This document shows positions 53,461-62,699 of a DNA stretch of 64,000 nucleotides, piece by piece. The DNA is taken from the NCBI GenBank assembly GCA_030824115.1, contig JAVBYI010000014.1, forward strand, positions 22,438 through 86,437, given 5' to 3'. Each line of letters begins with the position of its first letter. The first letter of the stretch is position 1. The notes under the pieces are model-generated. The model had not been told where the DNA came from. It ran no database searches and saw only the letters and a list, made by a program, of their open reading frames with translations. The stretch comes from Rhodocyclaceae bacterium (GTDB lineage: Bacteria; Pseudomonadota; Gammaproteobacteria; Burkholderiales; Rhodocyclaceae). Both the position numbers and the translations under genes were made by a program.

Positions 53461-55125
53461 TTAATACAAACGATGCCGGGCGAGGTGACGCGGCGTCCAG
53501 GATTGCGGCGACTTGGCCACAAAGTGCCAGCGTGCCACATGGTAGCTGGGGTCGAAGCCATAAAAATTACGCCGCATCGCGGCAAGCTCTTCGGCACGCC
53601 AGACCGCCAGGGGTTTGACGGCTTCGTCCGCCGCGCGCGCCTGTCGCTTTTCTTCGAGCCGCCAACGCACATCGTCCTTGAGCAGTGCCACGGCGCGGCG
53701 GGCGACATCAACCCGAAATGTCGGCGCTGGCAGGACGGCATCGTAGAAGCCCAGCCGCACCGCCTCGTCCGCCGTCATCGGCAAGCGGTGCTGCATCAAG
53801 GCGGCAGCCCCCGCAGCGCCGACTCGCTGCGGTAACAGGTAGGTCCAGAACTCCGAGCCGTAGAGATTGCCCATGTTCTTGTAGTGCGGATTAAGGATTG
53901 CCCCTTCGCGAATCCACACCTGATCGCAGGCGCGGGCAAGGAAACAGCCGCCCGCACCGGCATTCGCGCCGATTGCCGCCACGGTCAGATGCGTTTCGCA
54001 ACGCAGGATGGCTTCGGCCAGATCGTCAATGGCGTTGATGTTGGCCCATGATTCGTCCGCCGGACTTGCCGCATGTTCGATCAGATTCAGGTGGATGCCG
54101 TTCGACCAGAAATCGCGGCCGCCCATCAACACGATCACCTGCGTCGGCCGCTGTGCGGCAAACAGAAAAGCTTCGGTCAGCCGCGCACATTGCTGCGTGC
54201 CCATCGCCCCGTTGTAGAAGTCGAAATGCAGAAAACCGACGCCTTCGGCTTCCTCGTAGCGAATGTCCTGCCAAGTGGCATGATCGGCGGCAAACCAGCT
54301 TTCCAGCGGCACCTCGGGAACCGCTACGCACTCGGCGGCAAAGGCCAGCGTGGTCGGCAACTTGAAACCGTCAGGACGACGCACGTGGCCAAGCCAGAGC
54401 GCCCCATCCACAGTGGCACGACACACGGCCGTCTCGCGCCGCGCAATCACGTCACCCGGCGTACCACACAGCTTCGCCTCCAGCCAGGCATCGTAGAGAT
54501 GGCAAGGCTGACCGAACAGGCTGTCCGCCACCCCGGGGAAACCATCGGCCGCATTCAGCCTGCGCAGAATCGTTTGCGTGTCGTCACGCTGCCAGTCAAT
54601 CGCACGGTCGGCCTGCCGCATCACCGGCCGCAACTGCCCGCGCACCTCTGGAATCTCCGCCAGCGGCTCGCCGTGTTCAAAACGGGCCAGTGCCTCTTTC
54701 ACGGCACACAAGGCCGCGTCGGTGACTTCCTGCCGATACAGACTGGCCTTCTTCGCCTGCCGCATCGGAAACGTCGCCGTCGCCCAGACCGGCCCGGCAT
54801 CCATCGCCGCCTCGGCTTGCAACACCGTCACGCCCCATTCAGCTTCATTGTTCTGGATCGCCCAGTCCAGCGAAGACGGCCCACGGTCGCCGACAATGCC
54901 GGGATGCACGATCAGGCACACATGCTGGCGCCAGATCGACTCGGGAATCGCGCGCTTGAGAAAGGGCGCGAGGATCAGGTCGGGCTGAAACAGCGCCACC
55001 GCCTCTTCACTGACGCTGTCGGCAATGTCGAACTCCACCGAAATCTCGTGACCCAATGCCGTCAGTTCGGCAAAGAGCCGCTGCGTCAGGCTGTTGAAAC
55101 TGTGCGTCAGAAAGAGAATTTTCAC
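53461..55125 (-). CDS. hypX: HypX/HoxX, formyl-THF-dependent CO-ligand maturase
   Basis: The 554-residue protein joins an N-terminal formyltransferase-like domain ('PDLILAPFLKRAIPESIW', 'VHPGIVGDRGPSSLDWAI') to a C-terminal enoyl-CoA-hydratase-like domain ('VAAIGANAGAGGCFLARACD'). In aerobic H2 oxidisers it generates the CO ligand of the NiFe site from formyl-THF. A repeat copy encodes VLPAPTFRVD near residue 470. The start is GTG overlapping the hypD stop. Its presence suggests hydrogenase maturation in the presence of O2. Confidence 0.94.
   Translation of the reverse strand: MKILFLTHSFNSLTQRLFAELTALGHEISVEFDIADSVSEEAVALFQPDLILAPFLKRAIPESIWRQHVCLIVHPGIVGDRGPSSLDWAIQNNEAEWGVTVLQAEAAMDAGPVWATATFPMRQAKKASLYRQEVTDAALCAVKEALARFEHGEPLAEIPEVRGQLRPVMRQADRAIDWQRDDTQTILRRLNAADGFPGVADSLFGQPCHLYDAWLEAKLCGTPGDVIARRETAVCRATVDGALWLGHVRRPDGFKLPTTLAFAAECVAVPEVPLESWFAADHATWQDIRYEEAEGVGFLHFDFYNGAMGTQQCARLTEAFLFAAQRPTQVIVLMGGRDFWSNGIHLNLIEHAASPADESWANINAIDDLAEAILRCETHLTVAAIGANAGAGGCFLARACDQVWIREGAILNPHYKNMGNLYGSEFWTYLLPQRVGAAGAAALMQHRLPMTADEAVRLGFYDAVLPAPTFRVDVARRAVALLKDDVRWRLEEKRQARAADEAVKPLAVWRAEELAAMRRNFYGFDPSYHVARWHFVAKSPQSWTPRHLARHRLY
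53716..53739 (-). repeat. dispersed repeat, copy inside hypX
   Basis: 22 of 24 positions match in reverse orientation. Read on the hypX strand as AVLPAPTF, the same frame as the J-domain copy. Confidence 0.88.
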
Positions 55126-56249
55126 GGCGTATCTTTATAGCGGCCGTAGGTGTAATGCGCGGCACAGGCGCCTTCCGACGACACCATGCAGGAGCCAATC
55201 GGATTCTCCGGCGTGCACACGGTACCGAACAGTTTGCAATCGCGCGGCTGCTTCACGCCACGCAGGATCGCGCCACAGTCGCAAACCTTGTGATCCGGCA
55301 CGGCCTGGTATTCGAGCGCAAAGCGCTGTTCGGCATCGAAGTCCGCGTAGCCCTGGCGGATCGTCAGCGCCGAATAGGGAATCGTGCCCAGCCCGCGCCA
55401 CTCGAAAGCGCGGCGCAGTTCGAAGAACTCGGCCACCAGATCCTGCGCCTTGCGGTTGCCCTCGCGCGACACGGCGCGGGTAAATTCGTTTTCGACTTCG
55501 TAGCGGCCTTCATTCACCTGACGAATCAGCATCAGGATCGCCTGCATCACGTCGAGCGGTTCGAAGCCGGCGATCACCACGGGCTTGTGGTATTCCTCGG
55601 CAAAGAACTCGTAGGGCTGGCTGCCAATCACGGTCGACACATGCGCCGGGCCGACGAAGCCGTCGAGCGGTACCGTGCCCCAGCGCCGCACCTCGGGCGA
55701 TTCGAGGATGCTGGAAATGGCGGAGGGCGTCAGTACATGACAACACAGCACACTGAAATTCTTGAGGCCTTCGGCTGCCGCCTGCCGGATCACCACCGCC
55801 GTTGGCGGCGTGGTGGTTTCGAAACCGATGGCGAAGAACACCACCTGCTTCACCGGATTTTCGCGGGCAATCCGCAGGGCATCCGCCGCCGAGTACACCA
55901 TGCGCACATCGCCGCCGCGCGACTTGGCGCGCAGCAGGGAAAGGTTGTCGGAAGCCGGCACGCGCAGGCAATCGCCATAACTGCAGAGGATTACCTCATG
56001 ATCGAGCGCCAAGCGGATCGCCATATCGACGCGGCCAATCGGCAGCACGCAGACCGGGCAACCCGGCCCGTGCACCATGCGCACGTTTTCCGGCAGCAGG
56101 TCGGAAACGCCGTAACGCGAGATGGCATGCGTATGGCCGCCGCAGAATTCCATGAAGGCATAGCGCCGATCCGGCCGGGCTTCATTGACGATAGCCGCAG
56201 CCAGCCCCTTGGCAAGGTTGCCGTCACGAAACTCGTCGATGTATTTCAA
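55122..56249 (-). CDS. hypD: hydrogenase assembly protein HypD
   Basis: The 375-residue iron-sulfur scaffold on which Fe(CN)2CO is built has 'EFCGGHTHAISRYG', 'HGPGCPVCVLP' and the C-terminal 'CDCGAILRG', 'CTPENPIGSCMVSSEGAC' cluster cysteines. The start is TTG overlapping the hypC stop (TTGA), with AGGA 8 bases upstream. Confidence 0.96.
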   Translation of the reverse strand: MKYIDEFRDGNLAKGLAAAIVNEARPDRRYAFMEFCGGHTHAISRYGVSDLLPENVRMVHGPGCPVCVLPIGRVDMAIRLALDHEVILCSYGDCLRVPASDNLSLLRAKSRGGDVRMVYSAADALRIARENPVKQVVFFAIGFETTTPPTAVVIRQAAAEGLKNFSVLCCHVLTPSAISSILESPEVRRWGTVPLDGFVGPAHVSTVIGSQPYEFFAEEYHKPVVIAGFEPLDVMQAILMLIRQVNEGRYEVENEFTRAVSREGNRKAQDLVAEFFELRRAFEWRGLGTIPYSALTIRQGYADFDAEQRFALEYQAVPDHKVCDCGAILRGVKQPRDCKLFGTVCTPENPIGSCMVSSEGACAAHYTYGRYKDTP

Positions 56250-56500
56250 GCCGGGTTTCCTGCCGCTTCATCCAGTGCCGCCACCGCCGCCCCCATTTCG
56301 GCAAACAGGGCGAGGGTTTTCTCGGCCTCTTCAGGATCAAGCTTGTTGAGGGCAAAGCCGACGTGGATGATCAGATAATCGCCCAGCGCCACATCCTCTA
56401 CCAGTGCCAGCGACACATCCTTGCGCACACCGCCCAGATCGACGATGGCGACATCGTCACCCGGCAGTTCGACAACTCGGGCAGGAATGGCAAGGCACAT
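56246..56500 (-). CDS. hypC: hydrogenase assembly chaperone HypC/HupF
   Basis: The 84-residue protein begins MCLAIPARVVELPGDD with the essential N-terminal cysteine, and carries 'VGDYLIIHVGFAL'-like C-terminal features (here 'LGDYLIIHVGFALNKLD'). It carries the Fe ligand unit with HypD to the large subunit. It heads the hypC-hypD-hypX-hyb transcript; GGAGA precedes the ATG. Confidence 0.95.
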   Translation of the reverse strand: MCLAIPARVVELPGDDVAIVDLGGVRKDVSLALVEDVALGDYLIIHVGFALNKLDPEEAEKTLALFAEMGAAVAALDEAAGNPA

Positions 56501-56583
56501 GATGGTTCTCCAGGGTCACGTTTCGATGGATTCTAGTCCGACGTCGCCCGCCACGCCGCCATCGGTCCTTCCCGGAAAAATAA

Positions 56584-56597
56584 TTGATCCAGCGCAA
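56584..56597 (+). promoter_or_regulatory. weak FNR-like sequence in the hypC-hoxF intergenic region
   Basis: TTGAT-CCAG-CGCAA has one perfect and one poor half-site. It lies 61 bases before hoxF. The 157-base region between the divergent operons must hold promoters for both, but no convincing hexamers are visible. Confidence 0.25.
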
Positions 56598-56657
56598 AAA
56601 ACTGTCACAAGAGAGGCGTAAGCTTCGCCGTATGTCGCATTGCAACATGAGGACGCC

Positions 56658-58553
56658 ATGAACGACCAAAACACGCTCAGCACGCTCCAGGCGGTACTTT
56701 CACGCCACGGTAACGACGGCACGCGCCTGATGCAAATCCTGCGCGAAACCCAGGAAGCACTGGGCTGGCTTTCCCCCGCCACACTCACCGCCGTCGCCAA
56801 AACCATCGGCTGGCCACGCGCCAAAGTCGAAGGCACTGCTGCCTTCTACAGCTTTTTCCACACGCGGCCGCGCGGCAAGTATTGCGTGCTGTGGTCGGAC
56901 AACATCACCGACCGCATGCTCGGCAACCGCGACCTGATGCAGGCCATGTGCGAAAAGCTCTGGCTGGAACCGGGGCGCCTGTCCGAAGATGGTCTGGTCA
57001 GCGTAAACACCACCTCCTGCACCGGCATGTGCGACCAGGGGCCGGCGCTACTGGTGAATTACCGTGCGATCACGCGCATGGACATGGCCCGCGTCGAACA
57101 AATGGTCGAGTTGATCCGCTCGGAAACGCCGCTTGATCAGTGGCCGGCCGAATGGTTCCGCGTTGAGGACAACGTGCGCCGTGCCGATATCCTGCTCTCA
57201 GGCAACTTCGTGCCGGGATCGGCCCTGCGCGCGGCCGTTGCACGCGCCACCGCCGACGGCACGACGGCATCGAATGACCGCTCGGTCAAGGAATCCCTGC
57301 CACGCGGCTTGGTCGGCCCAACGGCCATGCTTGATGAAATGCGCCTCTCCAATCTGCGCGGCCGCGGCGGTGCCGGTTTTTCCACCCGTCTCAAGTGGGA
57401 AGCCTGCCGCAATGCTCCGCTGAAAGACGGCCAGACGCGCATCGTTGTCTGCAACGCCGACGAGGGCGAGCCGGGTACCTTCAAGGATCGCGTGCTGCTC
57501 TCTGCGCATGCCGATCTGGTTTTCGAAGGCATGACCGTGGCCGCCTATGCCATCGGCGCCACCAAAGGCTTCGTCTATCTGCGTGGCGAATACCGCTACC
57601 TGCTCGAACCGCTCAATGAAGTGCTGGCACGTCGCCGCCAGGCCAACCTGCTCGGCAAGAACATTCTTGGTTTATCTGGTGCGGACTTCGACATCGAGAT
57701 TCACCTCGGTGCCGGCGCCTACGTCTGCGGCGAAGAATCCGCGCTAATCGAATCGTTGGAAGGCAAGCCCGGCCGGCCGCGCATCCGCCCGCCCTTCCCG
57801 GTCACCAACGGTTATCTTGACCAGCCAACCATCGTCAATAACGTCGAGACCTTTGCCAGCACAGCAATGATCGCCCTCAACGGCGGCGAATGGTTTAGCA
57901 AGATCGGCACCAAGCAATCGACCGGCACCAAGATTCTGTCGGTCTCCGGCGATGTCCTGCGTCCCGGTCTCTACGAATATCCGTTCGGCGTCACCATTCA
58001 GCAGGTGCTCGACGATGCCGGCGCCAAAGGTTGTGTGCAAGGCGTACAAGTTTCCGGCCCCTCCGGCATCACCCTGTCGGCCGACGAGCTGGAGCGGCGC
58101 ATTGCCTTCGAGGACACGCCGACAGCCGGCGCCATGATGGTCTTCGATTGCAGCCGCGACATGTTCGAGGTGGCCCACAACTTCGCCCATTTCTTCGCGC
58201 ATGAATCCTGCGGCTTCTGCACCCCGTGCCGAGTCGGTACGCAGATCGTCGCGCGCCTGATGGACAAACTGGCCACCAACCACGGTTCGCAGTACGACAT
58301 CAGCGAATTGTTCAAGATGCACCGCCTGATGCAAGGCGCCAGCCATTGCGGTCTCGGCAATACGGCGTGCAATTCCATCTTCGACACGCTCAACAAGTTC
58401 AAGCCGGCTTACGAACGTCGCCTCAAGTCGCTCGATTTCGAGCCTGCCTTCGACCTGGATGCCGCACTGTCAGAGGCCCGCCAGATGACCGGCCGCGACG
58501 ATGCCGGCGCACATTTATCCAATGAGCTATCCCACGTGGAGACATCACGATGA
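56658..58553 (+). CDS. hoxF: HoxF, diaphorase subunit of NAD-reducing hydrogenase
   Basis: The 631-residue protein has an N-terminal NuoE-like domain ('NTTSCTGMCDQGPALLVN') and a NuoF-like domain with the NAD site 'GRGGAGFSTRLKWE', FMN site 'GAGAYVCGEESALIESLEG' and C-terminal cluster 'ESCGFCTPCRVG'. It reduces NAD+ with electrons from the HoxYH half. GAGGA precedes the ATG. It opens the plus-strand operon hoxFUYHW. Confidence 0.95.
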   Translation: MNDQNTLSTLQAVLSRHGNDGTRLMQILRETQEALGWLSPATLTAVAKTIGWPRAKVEGTAAFYSFFHTRPRGKYCVLWSDNITDRMLGNRDLMQAMCEKLWLEPGRLSEDGLVSVNTTSCTGMCDQGPALLVNYRAITRMDMARVEQMVELIRSETPLDQWPAEWFRVEDNVRRADILLSGNFVPGSALRAAVARATADGTTASNDRSVKESLPRGLVGPTAMLDEMRLSNLRGRGGAGFSTRLKWEACRNAPLKDGQTRIVVCNADEGEPGTFKDRVLLSAHADLVFEGMTVAAYAIGATKGFVYLRGEYRYLLEPLNEVLARRRQANLLGKNILGLSGADFDIEIHLGAGAYVCGEESALIESLEGKPGRPRIRPPFPVTNGYLDQPTIVNNVETFASTAMIALNGGEWFSKIGTKQSTGTKILSVSGDVLRPGLYEYPFGVTIQQVLDDAGAKGCVQGVQVSGPSGITLSADELERRIAFEDTPTAGAMMVFDCSRDMFEVAHNFAHFFAHESCGFCTPCRVGTQIVARLMDKLATNHGSQYDISELFKMHRLMQGASHCGLGNTACNSIFDTLNKFKPAYERRLKSLDFEPAFDLDAALSEARQMTGRDDAGAHLSNELSHVETSR

Positions 58554-59257
58554 GCGAACAGCAGACCTTCCTCCTCGATAACGAAGAAATTCCCTTCAAT
58601 CCGGGCGAGACCATCATGCAGGCCGCCAAGGCAGCCGGCAAATACATCCCGCACCTGTGCTGGCACCCGGAGTTCAAGCCGCACGGCTCCTGCAAGCTAT
58701 GCACGGTGAAAGTCAATGGCCGTTTCGGCTCTTCCTGCACCATGCAGGCAACCGCCGGCATCACGGTTGAGAACCGCACCACCGAACTGGATGACAAGCG
58801 GCGCACCCTGTTGCAGATGCTCTTCATCGAAGGCAACCACTTCTGCCCGAGCTGCGAGAAAAGCGGCAACTGCCTGTTGCAAGCCACCGCCTACGATCTG
58901 GGCATGATGTCGCCCCACTTCGACCACTTCTACCCGGATCGACCAGTGGATGCCTCGCATCCCGACGTGCTGCTCGACTTCAACCGCTGCATCCTTTGCT
59001 CGCTGTGCGTGCAAGCCTCCGAGCTGGCGGACAAGAAGTTTGTTTTCAACATGGGCGGGCGCGGCATGCGCGGCCGCAAGATCATCATCAATAGCGAATC
59101 GGGCAAGCTCGGCGATACGAACTTCAGCGTCGATGATCGTGCGGCGAGCATCTGCCCGGTCGGCGTGATTCTCAAGAAGCGCGTCGGGTTTGCCGTGCCC
59201 TACGGCGAGCGCAAGTACGATAAGGCGCCCGCATCCGTCGTGGAGGTAGCGAAATGA
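58550..59257 (+). CDS. hoxU: HoxU, diaphorase iron-sulfur subunit
   Basis: The 235-residue NuoG-like protein has a [2Fe-2S] site ('HLCWHPEFKPHGSCKLC'), 'HFCPSCEKSGNC' and a [4Fe-4S] site ('CILCSLCVQAS'). It connects HoxF with HoxY. It overlaps hoxF (ATGA) and hoxY (ATGA), so the operon is tightly coupled. Confidence 0.95.
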   Translation: MSEQQTFLLDNEEIPFNPGETIMQAAKAAGKYIPHLCWHPEFKPHGSCKLCTVKVNGRFGSSCTMQATAGITVENRTTELDDKRRTLLQMLFIEGNHFCPSCEKSGNCLLQATAYDLGMMSPHFDHFYPDRPVDASHPDVLLDFNRCILCSLCVQASELADKKFVFNMGGRGMRGRKIIINSESGKLGDTNFSVDDRAASICPVGVILKKRVGFAVPYGERKYDKAPASVVEVAK

Positions 59258-59802
59258 GCGAGAAAAAGAAACTGCGCGTAGCGACGACCTCGCTGGCCGG
59301 TTGCTTCGGCTGTCACATGTCGATTCTCGACATCGACGAGCGCCTCCTCGACCTGTTGGAAGTAGTCGAGTTCGACCGTTCGCCGATCACCGACATCAAG
59401 CACTGCGGCCCCTGTGATCTGGGCATCATCGAGGGCGGTGTGTGCAATGCGGAAAACGTGCATGTACTACGCGAGTTTCGCAACAACTGCAAAATTCTTG
59501 TGGCCATCGGTGCCTGCTCGGTCAATGGCGGTCTGCCAGCACAGCGCAACCACCTTGAACTCCACGATATTCTCACGGCGGTGTATCAGACCGAAGGCGG
59601 TCTCGCCCACGGCGTGCACATCCCCAACGACCCCGAGCTGCCCCTGCCCCTCAACCAGGTGCATCCGATCCATGAAGTCGTCAAGGTCGACTACTTCCTG
59701 CCGGGCTGCCCGCCCTCGGGCGATGCCATCTGGAAATTCCTCACTGACCTGATTGCCGGCCGCACGCCCCATCTCGGCCACGGTCTGATCCATTACGATT
59801 GA
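59254..59802 (+). CDS. hoxY: HoxY, hydrogenase small subunit
   Basis: The 182-residue protein carries the proximal [4Fe-4S] cluster ligands in 'AGCFGCHMSILD', 'GACSVNGG' and 'PGCPPSGDAIW'. It has no export signal, as expected for the cytoplasmic NAD-linked enzyme. It overlaps hoxU and is 10 bases from hoxH. Confidence 0.95.
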   Translation: MSEKKKLRVATTSLAGCFGCHMSILDIDERLLDLLEVVEFDRSPITDIKHCGPCDLGIIEGGVCNAENVHVLREFRNNCKILVAIGACSVNGGLPAQRNHLELHDILTAVYQTEGGLAHGVHIPNDPELPLPLNQVHPIHEVVKVDYFLPGCPPSGDAIWKFLTDLIAGRTPHLGHGLIHYD

Positions 59803-59812
59803 AGAGGCGACC

Positions 59813-61309
59813 ATGCCATTCGAACTAGAAACTGCCCGCAACCCTGAAAAACTCAAGCGCGTCGCCATCGAACCGGTCTCGCGCGTCGAAGGCCACGGCA
59901 AGGTCACCATCCTGCTCGACGATGACAACCACGTCGAACAGGTGCGCCTGCACATTGTCGAGTTCCGCGGCTTTGAAAAATTCATCGAAGGCCGGCCTTA
60001 CTGGGAAGTACCGGTCATGGTGCAGCGCCTGTGCGGCATCTGCCCGGTCTCCCACCATCTGGCAGCCTCGAAGGCACTCGACCAGATCGTCGGCGCAACC
60101 CTGACCCCCACGGCGGAAAAAATCCGCCGTCTGATGCACTACGGCCAGATCCTGCAGTCACATGCGCTGCACTTCTTCCATCTTTCCTCGCCTGACCTGC
60201 TGTTCGGCTTCGGCTCGGACGTCGCCACGCGCAACATCGTCGGCGTCATCGCTGCCGCGCCGGAAGTCGCCAAGAAAGGCGTGCTGCTGCGCAAGTATGG
60301 ACAGGAAGTCATCCGCATGACGTCCGGCAAGCGCGTCCATGGCACCGGCTCGGTTCCCGGCGGCGTCAACAAGTCGCTCTCTGCCGAAGAACGTGCCGCG
60401 TTGCAAAAAGAGATCTACACGATGGTGTCCTGGAGCCGTGAGGCCGTGCAGATCATCAAGGGGCTGTTCGAGAAGAATCTGGCGGAGTACAACAGCTTCG
60501 GCCGCTTCACCGCCCACAGCATGGGGCTGGTGCGTGCCGATGGCGCCATGGATCTCTACCACGGCGGCCTGCGTGCGCGGCGCTCGGATGGCTCGACGTT
60601 GTTCGATCACTTCGACTATAGCCGCTACTGGGATGTCATCACTGAGGACGTGAAGTCATGGAGCTACATGAAATTCCCGTTCTTCAATGCAATGAAAAAT
60701 TCGGATGACGGCTGGTACCGCGTCGGCCCACTGACACGGGTGACACAGTGTGATTTCATTCCGACCCCGCTGGCCGACAAGGAACGCCAGGAATTCATGG
60801 CCTTCGACAAGGGCAGCGCCACGGGTGCCACACTCGGCTACCACTGGGCACGCATGATCGAAATGCTGCATGCTGCCGAAGCCATCAAGGATCTGTTGCA
60901 CGACGACGATATCGTTGGCAAGGAACTGATGGCCACAGGCCAGCGTCAGGAGCGCGGCGTCGGCGTCATCGAGGCGCCACGCGGCACGCTGATCCATCAC
61001 TATCGTGTCGATGAAAACGATCAGGTGACGCGCGCCAACCTGATCGTGTCGACCACGCACAACAACCAGGCGATGAACGAAGCCATCCGCGTGGTAGCCA
61101 AGCAGTATCTGGATGGCAAAGAATTGACCGAAGGCTTGCTCAACCACATCGAGGTCGCCATCCGCTGCTTCGACCCCTGCCTGTCCTGTGCCACGCACGC
61201 GCTCGGCCAGATGCCGCTGGAAGTTGAATTAGTCGACGCTGACGGGACGGCGCTTGACCGCATGACGCGCAACATGCACGGGGTTTGCGACCGCCCCACA
61301 CTGGACTGA
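59813..61309 (+). CDS. hoxH: HoxH, hydrogenase large subunit (NAD-reducing type)
   Basis: The 498-residue catalytic subunit has 'RLCGICPVSHHLA' (L1) and 'DPCLSCATH' (L2). A C-terminal extension of about 36 residues after the L2 histidine should be removed by HoxW. A degenerate repeat candidate (61228-61251) encodes LVDADGTA inside that removable extension. AGAGG precedes the ATG. With HoxFUY it forms a group 3d cytoplasmic enzyme. Confidence 0.96.
   Translation: MPFELETARNPEKLKRVAIEPVSRVEGHGKVTILLDDDNHVEQVRLHIVEFRGFEKFIEGRPYWEVPVMVQRLCGICPVSHHLAASKALDQIVGATLTPTAEKIRRLMHYGQILQSHALHFFHLSSPDLLFGFGSDVATRNIVGVIAAAPEVAKKGVLLRKYGQEVIRMTSGKRVHGTGSVPGGVNKSLSAEERAALQKEIYTMVSWSREAVQIIKGLFEKNLAEYNSFGRFTAHSMGLVRADGAMDLYHGGLRARRSDGSTLFDHFDYSRYWDVITEDVKSWSYMKFPFFNAMKNSDDGWYRVGPLTRVTQCDFIPTPLADKERQEFMAFDKGSATGATLGYHWARMIEMLHAAEAIKDLLHDDDIVGKELMATGQRQERGVGVIEAPRGTLIHHYRVDENDQVTRANLIVSTTHNNQAMNEAIRVVAKQYLDGKELTEGLLNHIEVAIRCFDPCLSCATHALGQMPLEVELVDADGTALDRMTRNMHGVCDRPTLD
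61228..61251 (-). repeat. degenerate candidate repeat in the removable hoxH tail
   Basis: 20 of 24 positions match in reverse orientation. It lies in the part of HoxH that is cleaved during maturation, where sequence change would be tolerated. Confidence 0.4.
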
Positions 61310-61315
61310 GCGAGA

Positions 61316-61765
61316 TTGACAGAACCCATCCTGCTGTTCGGCTGGGGCAATCCCAGCCGGGGTGACGATGCGCTGGGCCCGCTGTTGATCGAGCGGATCG
61401 AGGCGATGAATCTGCCTGGCGTCGCCTGCCTCACCGACTTTCAGTTGCAGGTCGAACACGCCCTCGACCTCGAAAACCGGGAGCGCATTCTGTTCATCGA
61501 TGCCAGCATCAAAACCGAGGCGCCGTTCCACCACAGCCGACTTTTACCCGCACGCGACGCCAGCTTCAGCACGCATGCCATCACGCCGGAATCCGTGATG
61601 CAGGTTTATGTTGACCTGCACGACAAGCCCCCGCCCCCTTGCTATCAACTGGCCATCCGTGGTGAGCAATTCGAACTGGGCGAACCCCTGACCGCCAATG
61701 CCAGCGCAAATCTCGACGCCGCACTCCAGTGGACGCTTGCGTGGCTTGCGCGAAAAGAGGCATGA
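61316..61765 (+). CDS. hoxW: HoxW, hydrogenase maturation protease
   Basis: The 149-residue protease begins at TTG ('MTEPILLFGWGNPSRGDDAL'), with GAGCGAGA just upstream. 'GNPSRGDDALGP' and 'IDASIKTEAPF' hold the nickel-sensing residues. It should process HoxH. hoxW ends the operon. Confidence 0.9.
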   Translation: MTEPILLFGWGNPSRGDDALGPLLIERIEAMNLPGVACLTDFQLQVEHALDLENRERILFIDASIKTEAPFHHSRLLPARDASFSTHAITPESVMQVYVDLHDKPPPPCYQLAIRGEQFELGEPLTANASANLDAALQWTLAWLARKEA

Positions 61766-61866
61766 TGTCTTGTCATCGTAAACGTCCTCAAGCGCGTTTG
61801 GAGAAAGCAGGGATAAACCACGCAGCACGGCTTCGCGTCTTTGAGCCGCAACGATGTCAGTCCCGG

Positions 61867-61872
61867 TACAAT
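61867..61872 (+). promoter_or_regulatory. possible -10 element before the lipoprotein gene
   Basis: TACAAT lies 58 bases before the ATG. A TTGAGC at 61841-61846 is too far upstream (20-base spacing) to be a good -35. The 165-base gap shows nothing else. Confidence 0.25.
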
Positions 61873-61930
61873 GCTACTCGGCTAGTTTTGCCATCGTCTC
61901 TTCATCAATACCACTCCGAAGGAAAAATAA

Positions 61931-62218
61931 ATGAAAAGCTCCCTCCTCCTCGTTAGCCTGACCGCTCTGACCCTGGTTGCTTGTGGCAAGCAAGAAGCTG
62001 CACCTGCTCCGGCACCCGCACCTGTTGCTGCTCCGGCGCCCGCCCCGGCTGCTGCACCCGCTGCCGCTCCGGCCGATGCTGCCAAGCCTGCTGATGCCGC
62101 CGCCGCTCCGGCCGCTGCACCCGCTGCCGCTCCGGCCGACGCTGCCAAGCCTGCTGATGCTGCTGCCGCTCCGGCCGCTGCACCCGCTGCCGCTCCGGCC
62201 GACGCTGCCAAGAAGTAA
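61931..62218 (+). CDS. Ala/Pro-rich tandem-repeat lipoprotein
   Basis: The 95-residue protein has a lipoprotein signal (MKSSLLLVSLTALTLVAC, lipid cysteine at residue 18). After GKQEAA it consists almost only of Ala, Pro, Asp and Lys. Its second half is a 21-residue repeat present 2.6 times. It is probably a flexible, envelope-anchored spacer; no enzymatic motif is present. AAGGA precedes the ATG. Confidence 0.75.
   Translation: MKSSLLLVSLTALTLVACGKQEAAPAPAPAPVAAPAPAPAAAPAAAPADAAKPADAAAAPAAAPAAAPADAAKPADAAAAPAAAPAAAPADAAKK
62051..62215 (+). repeat. 63-bp in-frame tandem repeat, 2.6 copies
   Basis: Units begin at 62051, 62114 and 62177 (partial). They differ at only a few third positions, so unequal recombination or slippage can change copy number without loss of frame. 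Confidence 0.9.
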
Positions 62219-62227
62219 GCAGTTTCA

Positions 62228-62269
62228 GGCAACAAAAAGGCCAGCCCGCGGGCTGGCCTTTTTGTTGCC
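62228..62269. terminator. strong bidirectional terminator between lipoprotein gene and hupB
   Basis: Twenty-base arms with a 2-base loop combine a GGCCAGCCC/GGGCTGGCC core with flanking A5 and T5 runs, so it works for both convergent genes. Confidence 0.92.
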
Positions 62270-62280
62270 CCTTTGAAGAG

Positions 62281-62580
62281 TTACTTCTTCTTGGCAGCAG
62301 CCTTCTTGCCGGCAACCGCAGCCTTGAAACCAGCGCCCGCCGAAAACTTCGGCACGGTAGTCGCTGCAATCTTCAGCGGCTCACCAGTTTTCGGGTTCTT
62401 GCCAGTACGCGCAGCGCGCTTGGCCGACTTGAACGTGCCGAAGCCCACGAGCGTCACGGTATCGCCCTTCGAAACTGCCTTGACAACGGCCTCAATCATC
62501 GAAGAAAGAGCACGTTCAGCAGCGGCTTTGGAGATATCTGCAGCTTTTGCGGTTGCTTCGATCAGTTCAGATTTATTCAT
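62281..62580 (-). CDS. hupB: DNA-binding protein HU
   Basis: The 99-residue nucleoid protein begins MNKSELIEATAKAADISK and has 'GFGTFKSAKRAARTGKNPKT' in the DNA-binding arm. A Lys/Ala tail of about 10 residues extends the usual 90-residue HU. AGGAG precedes the ATG; a longer upstream frame is rejected. Confidence 0.93.
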   Translation of the reverse strand: MNKSELIEATAKAADISKAAAERALSSMIEAVVKAVSKGDTVTLVGFGTFKSAKRAARTGKNPKTGEPLKIAATTVPKFSAGAGFKAAVAGKKAAAKKK

Positions 62581-62699
62581 AGTGTTGACTCCTGGATGGA
62601 TGGACAGTGTGCTGAAAAACAATCAACCCACTTGGAATGCTGCCTGCCAAGCGGGTTACCGGGTGAAAAATATGGCGACGGCGTATTCTGCCATGCAAA

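Noticed and set aside
61536..61549. Short GCCGACTTTTA match in hoxW
   Set aside because: Only about 11 bases match and the encoded residues are normal for this protease family.
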